Part shown: positions 7,460 through 13,910 of the stretch, in pieces
Layout of the letters: each line of letters opens with the position of its first letter
How positions within the stretch are numbered: the first letter of the stretch is position 1
Origin: Planctomycetota bacterium
GTDB taxonomy: Bacteria > Planctomycetota > Phycisphaerae > Sedimentisphaerales > Anaerobacaceae
Assembly: GCA_013349615.1 (NCBI GenBank)
Contig: DUZJ01000039.1
Location: 1-32,629, forward strand
Direction of reading: 5' to 3'
Length of the DNA stretch: 32,629 bases
The notes under the pieces: generated by a model
The model's database searches: none
What the model was told of the DNA's origin: nothing
Seen by the model: the letters and a program-made list of their open reading frames with translations, nothing else
Position numbers and translations under genes: made by a program

Positions 7460-7957
7460 ATGAGGTCTTACATTTTCATAACCACAAAAGGCTACACTTT
7501 TCAGCCGGAAAGTGAATCGATAGAGCCAGATATCGAAAACTGCCAGGTGGTTAGCTTTGCTCAAGGCAAGGATGAAAAACAGGCCTTCGAAAATCTGATT
7601 AATGATAATGACTATTTGCTTGAAACCACTTTTGACGAGCTAATTTGTCTTGAGCTTAGGCATCCTGATTACGGAAAACATGCACGGCACTTTTATTTCA
7701 CGAGCTATAGGCGCAAAGGGCTAACAAACCAAGCTGGCGATCATTATAAATTAATCATTTCTGATATTCACGCAGGTGGTGGAGCTATAATTGATTTATA
7801 TTATGATGAACGGACCAATAAAGTTAAGGAAGCAAAGACTCTTGCTGATAAAACAGTTTTAAGCGTTGAATTTACTATAGATGACTTTGATCCTGAGAGG
7901 TATGGGGATGAAGGAATAGAGTTTCTTAAAAAGATAAGAAGAGCAAGTTTTATTTGA
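7460..7957 (+). CDS. Conserved-looking protein of unknown function, third gene of the PLD-nuclease operon
   Basis: The 165-aa product follows the nuclease gene by nine bases and has its own strong ribosome binding site (GAGGTGG, about 5 bases before ATG), so it is very likely in the same operon. I recognise no domain. It is acidic, alpha/beta in predicted texture, and starts with a regular strand-turn pattern (YIFITTKGYTFQP). A short Y-F-T-S-Y-R-R-K segment is central and the C-terminus is D-D-F-D-P-E-R-Y-G-D. No signal peptide or membrane segment is visible, so it is cytosolic. It could be a specificity, sensing or immunity partner of the nuclease, but nothing in the sequence decides this. 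Confidence 0.7.
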   Translation: MRSYIFITTKGYTFQPESESIEPDIENCQVVSFAQGKDEKQAFENLINDNDYLLETTFDELICLELRHPDYGKHARHFYFTSYRRKGLTNQAGDHYKLIISDIHAGGGAIIDLYYDERTNKVKEAKTLADKTVLSVEFTIDDFDPERYGDEGIEFLKKIRRASFI

Positions 7958-8049
7958 TAATGCACGAGCACCTTTTTGTTTTTCGCAAACCAAAGGCGGG
8001 GGAGGATGTTTCCCGGCTAAAATACAGCCGTTTCAATGATTAGGTGGAT

Positions 8050-8081
8050 GACCAAAAAAAACACTTTTTGGTCATTTTTTT
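8050..8081 (+). terminator. Rho-independent terminator ending the accessory island
   Basis: A perfect 9-bp stem, GACCAAAAA (8050-8058) pairing with TTTTTGGTC (8065-8073), with a 6-base loop, is followed by A and seven T. It lies ~90 bases after the 7460-7957 gene and directly before the promoter of the next unit, separating the two transcripts. The stem is A/T-rich, and the A-run before it also allows some function in the other direction. Confidence 0.85.
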
Positions 8082-8082
8082 G

Positions 8083-8111
8083 TTGACGGCTGTTTGATAA
8101 TATGTTAATCT
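8083..8111 (+). promoter_or_regulatory. Sigma70-like promoter ahead of the structured leader
   Basis: TTGACG (8083-8088) and TAATCT (8106-8111) are separated by exactly 17 bases. The predicted transcription start is about 8118, immediately before the first leader hairpin (8120), and follows directly on the upstream terminator. Confidence 0.6.
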
Positions 8112-8119
8112 ATTTGTAT

Positions 8120-8198
8120 GTTTACCAGAAGGTAAACGTAAGACGCCAGTAGGTGATGGATTACGCGGAGAACCGCAAGTCTTAGTATCAGCAGATAC
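8120..8198 (+). ncRNA. Candidate structured leader RNA of unknown class
   Basis: Four perfect helices lie in 79 bases: GTTTACC/GGTAAAC (8120-8137) with loop AGAA; TAAGAC (8139-8144) with GTCTTA (8179-8184) enclosing GCGG/CCGC (8165-8176), also with loop AGAA; and GTATC/GATAC (8185-8198) with loop AGCA. A purine-rich unpaired stretch (CCAGTAGGTGATGG, about 8146-8159) lies inside the closing stem. The arrangement directly after a promoter suggests a folded 5' leader, possibly a riboswitch or attenuator. It does not match the consensus of GEMM, yybP-ykoY, cobalamin, SAM or M-box elements as I remember them. Whether it controls the Nramp-like gene is uncertain, because repeat copy 2 lies between them. 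Confidence 0.45.
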
Positions 8199-8294
8199 AC
8201 ACCAAAATAAGTTCAAAGTCAAAGGAAACCACGAACTATGAACACCACCCCCTACCCAAACCGCCTATCCAGCCCAAATCGCCAACTACAAACG

Positions 8295-8320
8295 GAGCCT
8301 GTCCTGAGCGAAGCCGAAGG
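8295..8320 (+). repeat. Short dispersed repeat (CCTGTCCTGAGCGAAGCCGAAGG type)
   Basis: This ~26-base word matches, from memory, a short repeat seen across many uncultivated bacteria (on the other strand CCTTCGGCTTCGCTCAGGACAGG). When read in frame it gives E-P-V-L-S-E-A-E-G, which often appears in spurious predicted proteins. Here it lies just upstream of repeat copy 2. Confidence 0.6.
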
Positions 8321-8344
8321 AAACAATGAACTACTCACGAGCAT

Positions 8345-8650
8345 CGAGAATCAAACTTTAGCTCACTTTAGGCACTTTAGCTCACTTTTCACTAAATTCC
8401 CCTCTACATTTGTAGTGAGCGCACTACAAATCGCTCATTTTATGCAAAACAAACCCAATTTCCAAAAAGCCCAAATGAACGTAAATAAAGTAATAACAAA
8501 GGATTACGAAGATAAGACACTTGGTGAACGTGGGAAAAACAAACCCAATTCAAAGCCAAAACAAACCCAATCAAACCCAATTAAAGCCAATAAAATGCCA
8601 AAACAAACCCAATACAAACCCAATCAAACCCAATTTCAAACCCAAAAAAT
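8345..8650 (+). repeat. Dispersed A/C-rich repeat, copy 2
   Basis: This is a near-copy of 1-305 in the same orientation. The conserved hairpin is longer here, with a perfect 9-bp stem (TTTGTAGTG 8409-8417, loop AGCG, CACTACAAA 8422-8430); the paired changes relative to copy 1 lengthen the stem. The downstream AAACCCAA-word array has a different number of words from copy 1. It lies between the promoter/leader at 8083-8198 and the transporter gene, and it keeps one frame open into that gene. Confidence 0.82.
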
Positions 8651-8720
8651 GCTGCCGCGTTTGACGATTAACGTTTTTTGGCTTTACTTGGTTAATATAA
8701 TCTGCGTTAATCTTCGGTCT

Positions 8721-10238
8721 ATGGAAGAAATGACAATTAAAAAGCCGCCTAAGGGGCTTATGGTTCTTGTGTTAGTCGGGCCGGCCTTTGTGTGGGCGGC
8801 GGAGTATATCGGCTCCGGCGAGGTCATACTTGCCACACGCACGGGGGCCATCTTGGGCACGACGGTCCTGTGGGCCATCGTATTAGGCATATTCCTGAAG
8901 TTCTGGATAGGTATGAGCGGGGCGCGCTATACGGTCTGCACGGGCGAAGGTATGATCGATATGTTCGACCGGATGCCGGGTGGGCGACACTGGGCAGTGT
9001 GGACAGTTTTAGTGATACAGTTTGTAGCCGCGACGTTCTCCATCGGGGCAGTGGTTACGGCGGCGGGGATATTCGTCAATAGCCTTCTGCCGGTGAGTTT
9101 TATCGCGGCCGCAAGTACCGTCATAAGCAACATTGTGAACCTTGTGCTTTTAGAGAAGCTCAATGTGACGGCTGAACAGGTCGGTAATGCGTTTCCGGCG
9201 TTGTGTGGGTGGGTGGTGACGATAGCGGCCGTGACAGTGGTATGGTCGGGTGGATTCAATGTGTTAAAGATTGTGATGAGTATTCTCGTTTTGATTGTCG
9301 TAGTGGGCGTGATGTATGTGGCGGCGCACGTGTTTCCCGGTATCGGTGAGTTGTTTGGGAGCCTTAGCTTCAGTGTGCCGGAGATTCCGGAATGGGCGGC
9401 CTCGATGGAGGAGGTCAGTAACAATCCGTGGAGGGAGATACTGCCGCTGTTGGGCTGGGGTGCAGGGGGCTTTGCCAGCCAGGTGTGGTACACGTACTGG
9501 GTGCTCGGAGCGGGGTACGGTGCGGCCGCGGGCAGGGGATATGGCAGGCCGGCAGATGTATCTATGTTGAAAGAAATGCCTCGCGCAGTTGCGGAGAAAA
9601 TAAAGGGGTGGTGCCGGGTGCTTTATGTAGATTCGTCGATAGCGATGGTGATAGGAATTGTTGTAACCAGCGCGTTTTTAATCGCGGGGGTGGGTGTGCT
9701 GCGGCCGGCCCAAATAGCGCCGCAAGGTGAGGAGGTGGCGATTGAGCTTTCGAGGCTTTTTTCAGAAGGATGGGGACCTGTGGGCGGTTTTCTGTTTATG
9801 TTAGGTGGGGCGGCGGCGCTGATTTCAACGCAGATAGGGCAGTTGGCCGGCTGGCCGAGACTGCTTGCGGACTCGTGCAGGATTTGTATACCGGGCTTTA
9901 ATAAGAAGTTCGCGTGGAAGAAGCAGTTCAGGTTTTTCCTGCTCTTCTTTTTGTGCGCGAATATGGTTATCATTTTTTGCTTTACGAAAAAGCCCGTGAA
10001 ATTAATCCAAGGCGCAGCGCTGATAGACGGCTTATTGTTAACGCCGCTGCAGGCGATTTTGGTTGCGGTCGGTCTGTTCGTGGTGATGCCGAAGCTGCTG
10101 AGCGCCGAGGCAGCGCGAGTGCTTCGTCCGAGCCGGATATTTGCCGTTGGATTGATAATCGCCTTTCTGGTGTTTGGCTATTTCTGCGTCGTCCAGATGC
10201 CGTCGGCTATTTTGGAAATGGTCAAAGGAGCCGGTTAG
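8721..10238 (+). CDS. Nramp-family-like integral membrane transporter
   Basis: From the ATG at 8721 the product is 505 aa, with about 11 hydrophobic segments. The opening G-P-A-F-V-W-A-A-E-Y-I-G-S-G-E-V aligns with Nramp transmembrane segment 1, whose usual metal-binding D-P-G-N is here G-S-G-E. The segment G-W-G-A-G-G-F-A-S-Q-V-W-Y-T-Y replaces the usual A-x-x-M-P-H of segment 6. It is therefore an Nramp-fold protein that probably does not carry Mn/Fe in the standard way; its substrate is unknown. The frame is open back to an ATG at 8238 (666 codons), but those 161 codons are repeat DNA and a short dispersed repeat, so I favour 8721 (or ATG 8730). The ribosome binding site at 8721 is poor, which leaves the start uncertain. 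Confidence 0.75.
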   Translation: MEEMTIKKPPKGLMVLVLVGPAFVWAAEYIGSGEVILATRTGAILGTTVLWAIVLGIFLKFWIGMSGARYTVCTGEGMIDMFDRMPGGRHWAVWTVLVIQFVAATFSIGAVVTAAGIFVNSLLPVSFIAAASTVISNIVNLVLLEKLNVTAEQVGNAFPALCGWVVTIAAVTVVWSGGFNVLKIVMSILVLIVVVGVMYVAAHVFPGIGELFGSLSFSVPEIPEWAASMEEVSNNPWREILPLLGWGAGGFASQVWYTYWVLGAGYGAAAGRGYGRPADVSMLKEMPRAVAEKIKGWCRVLYVDSSIAMVIGIVVTSAFLIAGVGVLRPAQIAPQGEEVAIELSRLFSEGWGPVGGFLFMLGGAAALISTQIGQLAGWPRLLADSCRICIPGFNKKFAWKKQFRFFLLFFLCANMVIIFCFTKKPVKLIQGAALIDGLLLTPLQAILVAVGLFVVMPKLLSAEAARVLRPSRIFAVGLIIAFLVFGYFCVVQMPSAILEMVKGAG

Positions 10239-10278
10239 TGACGTACCTCAGTCAATTGATGCTTGTTACTCGAGCCGG

Positions 10279-10435
10279 CCGAAGAGAACCAAGGGTAAGA
10301 TTTTGGTTGTTGTTTGAAAAGTAAAGACAGGATTAAACAAAAGCGCCGAAGAGAGTAATGGGAGAAGGTTTTGGTTGCTGTTTGACAAGTGAATACCGGA
10401 TTAGATAAGAGCACCGAAGAGAGTAAGCGGCGAAG
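10279..10435. repeat. Imperfect tandem repeat, 67-68 bp units, running into the 3' end of miaB
   Basis: Units beginning CCGAAGAGA start at 10279, 10346 and 10414, giving two full copies and a partial third. Each full copy contains GTTTTGGTTG(T/C)TGTTTGA then GGATTA(A/G). The third copy is the last coding part of miaB, so this looks like duplication of the miaB 3' end with later drift. The repeats lie between the convergent ends of the transporter gene and miaB. I see no hairpin terminator here. Confidence 0.7.
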
Positions 10436-11789
10436 TTTTTGTGATTTTGACTTTTGCAAATTGACCGGCCAAAGACAACGGGCCGTTGAAGACCACTATG
10501 TAGTCCGTCGCAGTTCGGCCAATAAGTTGAGGTTTGTCACCGCCTTCAGTGTCATTTAGATGCGGCTTTTTGCTCAAGCCCTCGACGAGGACTGTTACTT
10601 CTTTATCTAAAAATTCGGCGCTTAGCTGCTCACTTATCTTTTCCTGAACGGCGAGCAGTTTTATATTTCGGCTTTTCTTTACTTCAAGAGGAATATCATC
10701 TTGCAGCCTTTTATCAGCGTTCGTGCCCGGCCGGGGTGAGTATTTGAAAATGAAGCAATTCTTGTATTGCGCTTTTTTAACAAGGTCAACAGTCACTTCG
10801 AAATCGGCCTGAGTTTCACCGGGGAAGCCTACGATAAAATCGCCCGCAATCGCTATGTCGGGGACGATGGCCCTGGCTTTGGCCAGCATTGCAAGATACC
10901 GGCCGGCGGTGTAGTGGCGGTTCATCGCCCGGAGGATTTTGTCGGAGCCGCTCTGTGCGGGTATGTGCAAATAATTGCAGACCTTCGGCAAATCGGCCAT
11001 CGCCTGTAAGATTTCGTCGAAGAACTCCTCCGATGGGTAACTGGTGACGAACCTTATCCATTCAGTTCCTTCGACGTCACTTGCCATCCGAAGCAAATCA
11101 GCGAGACACCAGGTTTTCTTACCACTTTTGTATTTATACGCATTTACTCTCTGGCCGAGCAGTGTAACCTGTTTTACTCCTGCATCTGCCAATTTTTTTA
11201 TCTGCTCGATGATTGCTTTGGGCGGGCGGGAAACTTCGGGCCCGCGTACGAAGGGGACAATACAATACGTGCAGAAATTATCGCAGCCCCGCATCGCGCG
11301 AACATAGGCCTGGCCGGGTATGTATCTATCCTCGATGCCGTAAGCAGATTCGAAATCTTCGAGGGCCTGTGCCTGGTCTTCATCAGTTTTTTGCCTAATC
11401 TTATCAGTTACCGCAATGGTTTCCTTTTTCCCCTGCAGTGCTTTTGTTACCAGCTTGGCTATTTGTGGTATTTGTGCGGGTCCGCAGACGATATCGACGG
11501 CGTTGTGTTCGAGCAGTTTGACGCCGAGCCTCTGTGCCATACAGCCGATGACACCGACAATCATCTCAGGACGACTCTTCTTGATGTGCTGCAGGTGCCC
11601 CAGATGCGAGATGACCCGCTGCTCGGCGTGGTCCCGAACCGAGCAGGTATTTATCAAAACAACGTCAGCTTCTTTTGCGCTGTCGGTCAAGCTGAAACCC
11701 GCCTTTTTAAGCGCGGAAGTCACCAAGGCCGTGTCCAGCTTATTCATCTGACACCCGTATGATTTAATGTGCACAGTTTCATCGCTCAT
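10401..11789 (-). CDS. miaB: tRNA-2-methylthio-N6-dimethylallyladenosine synthase (radical SAM methylthiotransferase)
   Basis: The 462-aa product has all three MiaB modules. The N-terminal UPF0004 domain carries the auxiliary-cluster cysteines Cys13 (S-Y-G-C-Q-M-N), Cys49 (N-T-C-S-V-R) and Cys83 (G-C-M-A-Q). The radical-SAM core carries C-D-N-F-C-T-Y-C (Cys169, 173, 176). A C-terminal TRAM-like segment follows (V-L-V-E-G-L-S-K-K to the end). S-Y-G-C-Q-M-N and the P-F-V-R-G-x-E motif favour MiaB over RimO or MtaB. The enzyme methylthiolates i6A37 in tRNAs reading UNN codons. It is followed on the minus strand by the tandem repeat and preceded by a radical SAM gene 34 bases away, probably in the same operon. 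Confidence 0.95.
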   Translation of the reverse strand: MSDETVHIKSYGCQMNKLDTALVTSALKKAGFSLTDSAKEADVVLINTCSVRDHAEQRVISHLGHLQHIKKSRPEMIVGVIGCMAQRLGVKLLEHNAVDIVCGPAQIPQIAKLVTKALQGKKETIAVTDKIRQKTDEDQAQALEDFESAYGIEDRYIPGQAYVRAMRGCDNFCTYCIVPFVRGPEVSRPPKAIIEQIKKLADAGVKQVTLLGQRVNAYKYKSGKKTWCLADLLRMASDVEGTEWIRFVTSYPSEEFFDEILQAMADLPKVCNYLHIPAQSGSDKILRAMNRHYTAGRYLAMLAKARAIVPDIAIAGDFIVGFPGETQADFEVTVDLVKKAQYKNCFIFKYSPRPGTNADKRLQDDIPLEVKKSRNIKLLAVQEKISEQLSAEFLDKEVTVLVEGLSKKPHLNDTEGGDKPQLIGRTATDYIVVFNGPLSLAGQFAKVKITKTSPLTLFGALI

Positions 11790-11823
11790 AAGTAGATAAC
11801 TATACGGAATCTGTAGTGTAAAA

Positions 11824-13131
11824 TCAATGCTTCTGGATATTCGGCAGAGAGCGATTAAGCTGGCGTTGCAGGTCTTTTAGGCGGTTTGTTTCGTCGAAGC
11901 CGAGCAGTATAATCGGGAATGCGGTCTTGTTATGGAACAGCGGCTCGTCCATATCCACCCACTTGCGGCAAAATTCACCATCCGGCGTCCCAGGTATCGG
12001 CGAAAAATCCGCTAACATCCCGCGAATACCCAGGCTGTTGACAAAGCGCATCGATGCTTCGAGCTGCTGACTATCGGTTTGAGGATGGCCGAGGATTTGA
12101 TATGCGGTGATGCTCGCAGGCTCTGCGCCGGCGGCAATAAGATATTGAGAAGCCTGGGCAAGCTCGTCGGAAGAAACTTTCGAGCCGGTCCGCTTCTGCC
12201 ACTCTAACGAAGCGCTTTCAAAACCGAGATAGAAGGTCTTAAAGCCGGCCCGCACCATAAGCTCGGCCAGTTCGCTCGTGATAAAGCGGGCGTTAAGGGC
12301 GTTGGGGCTGTGAAAGTTCATTTTTATATTGCGGGTTAAGACCTCGTTCAAAAACGGCATCAGGACCTTTTCAGGCTCGAACAGCAAAGCATCATCATAA
12401 AAAGCAATATTCTCAACGCCGAGCCGGCATAAAAGCTGGAGCTCAGCTAAAGAGTGTTCAAGCGGCCTCGTTTTGAATTTGCCATAGACCTTCGGCACGG
12501 AACAATAAGTGCAGTTGAAGGGACAGCCGTCGGTCAGCTTCAGGACACCAACGTTTAGGTTCTCGTAGCCTTGCCAAAAGGCCGGCTGCTCCGAGTCCGG
12601 CTCAATGTCCAGAAATTCGGCGAGCGGCCCAAGATTTGTTCCCTCCACTGATAAATCCGCTCCCAATTCCTGTGCGTGTTTGGCGCAGAGTGTTACATAA
12701 TTGCCTCCTAATATAATTTTTGCTTTAGGCCAGGCATTGCGAATGTCCTCTATGACTTCTTGCACGCCCGGATACCAATAGGTCATCATCGTTTGAATAA
12801 GAACGAAGTCGGACTGTGTCTGGGTTGTAAGGAAATCTATGAATAGCTCCCGCGGCAATCCAAATCGCCTAAAGTACCTCGGGATATTCTCGAGGCAGGC
12901 CGGATTCGGCAGCTTTTGGCAATATAATCGGCCACGTCCCCACCGGTCGGACTCAAGCTCGTTTCGTTTAACAACGAAAGGATGTAAGCGGTCAAGATAA
13001 TCGAAGAGCTTGAAATCAACCTTGTCACGCAGATAGCCCGCGATGCTCAGCAGACCATAGGGCTTCAGCCAGAAGTCATAGGCGGCAAAATCATAAATCG
13101 GCGGATTCACAAGCAGGATTTTCGGCTTCAT
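11824..13131 (-). CDS. B12-binding-domain radical SAM protein
   Basis: The 435-aa product starts with K-I-L-L-V-N-P-P, the usual beginning of cobalamin-binding-like radical SAM proteins, and its N-terminal ~175 residues form a Rossmann-like B12-binding region (L-G-G-N-Y-V-T at 141-147; no D-x-H-x-x-G is seen, so base-off cobalamin binding is doubtful). The radical SAM cluster motif is C-P-F-N-C-T-Y-C (Cys203, 207, 210). Downstream, D-D-A-L-L-F, Y-L-G-F-E-S and I-L-G-H-P-Q-T are typical core elements. The reaction is unknown; such proteins act in methylation, methylthiolation or lipid modification. It lies directly upstream of miaB on the same strand. No strong ribosome binding site is visible before the ATG. 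Confidence 0.87.
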   Translation of the reverse strand: MKPKILLVNPPIYDFAAYDFWLKPYGLLSIAGYLRDKVDFKLFDYLDRLHPFVVKRNELESDRWGRGRLYCQKLPNPACLENIPRYFRRFGLPRELFIDFLTTQTQSDFVLIQTMMTYWYPGVQEVIEDIRNAWPKAKIILGGNYVTLCAKHAQELGADLSVEGTNLGPLAEFLDIEPDSEQPAFWQGYENLNVGVLKLTDGCPFNCTYCSVPKVYGKFKTRPLEHSLAELQLLCRLGVENIAFYDDALLFEPEKVLMPFLNEVLTRNIKMNFHSPNALNARFITSELAELMVRAGFKTFYLGFESASLEWQKRTGSKVSSDELAQASQYLIAAGAEPASITAYQILGHPQTDSQQLEASMRFVNSLGIRGMLADFSPIPGTPDGEFCRKWVDMDEPLFHNKTAFPIILLGFDETNRLKDLQRQLNRSLPNIQKH

Positions 13132-13198
13132 AATCTAAAAGACTTTAACAAAATGAGGTTTTAGTTGTTGTCCGCAGGATGGGCAAGCCCAAAAGCAC

Positions 13199-13236
13199 GA
13201 GATTGCCGCGCGAACCTGTGGTTCGCTCTCAATGAC
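13199..13236. repeat. Short palindromic dispersed repeat (GAGATTGCC...CTCAATGAC type)
   Basis: The stretch holds a perfect inverted repeat GCGAAC-CTGTG-GTTCGC (13210-13226) framed by GAGATTGCC and TCTCAATGAC. From memory it resembles the GCAATGAC / GTCATTGC family of dispersed palindromes found in many environmental bacteria. It lies in the 133-base gap between the radical SAM gene and the membrane-protein gene. Confidence 0.5.
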
Positions 13237-13264
13237 AGTCTTTCTGTTCGAGTTTCTAAGTTTT

Positions 13265-13624
13265 TTACGCAGTGCTATCCGTTGCCGGCGCAGCAGCATT
13301 GTTGTAAGCCTTCGCTTCATAAATGCTCAAAAGGTAAAATAAAACAGCAGCAATCAGGCCGTAAGATATTCCAAACAACAGCCAAATCCACGGAGTATTT
13401 TTGCTCCGGCTTGCCTGTATGAACAGCCATATTCCTATAACCACATTGACAATTACCAATAACAGAGAACGAGCAGAGGTCATCAAGTTGAAGTGGATAT
13501 TAGATATGCCGACATACTCAGGCGAGTATAATCTTGCGATGAGAGCAGCACCAAAGAAGTTCAAGAAATGTGTCAATATACTCAAAATAATTACCAGCAG
13601 CGCTAACCATTCCAATTTCTTCAT
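13265..13624 (-). CDS. Small integral membrane protein, three predicted transmembrane segments
   Basis: The 119-aa product has three hydrophobic stretches: about residues 6-28 (W-L-A-L-L-V-I-I-L-S), 53-69 (L-L-L-V-I-V-N-V-V-I-G-I-W-L-F) and 78-98 (P-W-I-W-L-L-F-G-I-S-Y). The C-terminal tail is short and rich in Ala, Asn and Thr. I recognise no family. A strong ribosome binding site (AAGGAGA) precedes the ATG by about 6 bases, which supports it as a real gene. It lies upstream of the radical SAM/miaB pair on the same strand but is separated by 133 bases that include a dispersed repeat. Confidence 0.72.
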   Translation of the reverse strand: MKKLEWLALLVIILSILTHFLNFFGAALIARLYSPEYVGISNIHFNLMTSARSLLLVIVNVVIGIWLFIQASRSKNTPWIWLLFGISYGLIAAVLFYLLSIYEAKAYNNAAAPATDSTA

Positions 13625-13910
13625 AATTTTCTCCTTTCCAGTTTCAGGTAAAGTTCCCCGCTTTCCAGAGTTACTGAAGGCGACTTTGAGTAAGCTAAGC
13701 AGGTGAGATGTTCTGTGCTGTTGAGCTTATGTTACGGTTCAACTATCCATAAACTTTCCGACGACTCTGCCTTTGGCATCGGAGTGGATGTCGACGAACT
13801 TCCATACTCCTGCCTTGCATACCGCCAGCGCTCTACGCTACCGTAGTTCTCATTCGTTTTTTCGTACTTTGCGTAAGGTGCCCCAAGCAAGGCGAAGTTG
13901 CCGCAGGTGG
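13625..13910. other. Intergenic stretch with an orphan open frame on the minus strand
   Basis: About 285 bases lie between the membrane-protein gene and the sugar-isomerase-like gene. On the minus strand a frame is open from inside the 3' end of the latter gene to a TAA at 13734-13732; it reads L-T-T-C-G-N-F-A-L-L-G-A-P-Y-A-K-Y-E-K-T-N-E-N-Y-style protein-like text but has no start codon of its own. A second short frame ends F-V-D-I-H-S-D-A-K-G-R-V-V-G-K-F-M-D-S. This looks like repeat or decayed coding DNA. No terminator was found. Confidence 0.4.

Noticed and set aside
8120..8198. Match to the GEMM (c-di-GMP-I) or Mn (yybP-ykoY) riboswitch.
   Set aside because: The conserved GCAAAGCC and GGGGAGUAG-type cores are absent, so only a structured leader of unknown class is reported.
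10235..10459. A 74-codon minus-strand frame over the 3' end of miaB.
   Set aside because: It is out of frame with miaB and arises from the tandem repeat.
13135..13320. A 61-codon minus-strand frame with C-F-W-A-C-P-S-C-G.
   Set aside because: It overlaps the membrane-protein gene and crosses a dispersed palindrome; the zinc-finger-like cysteines are probably chance.
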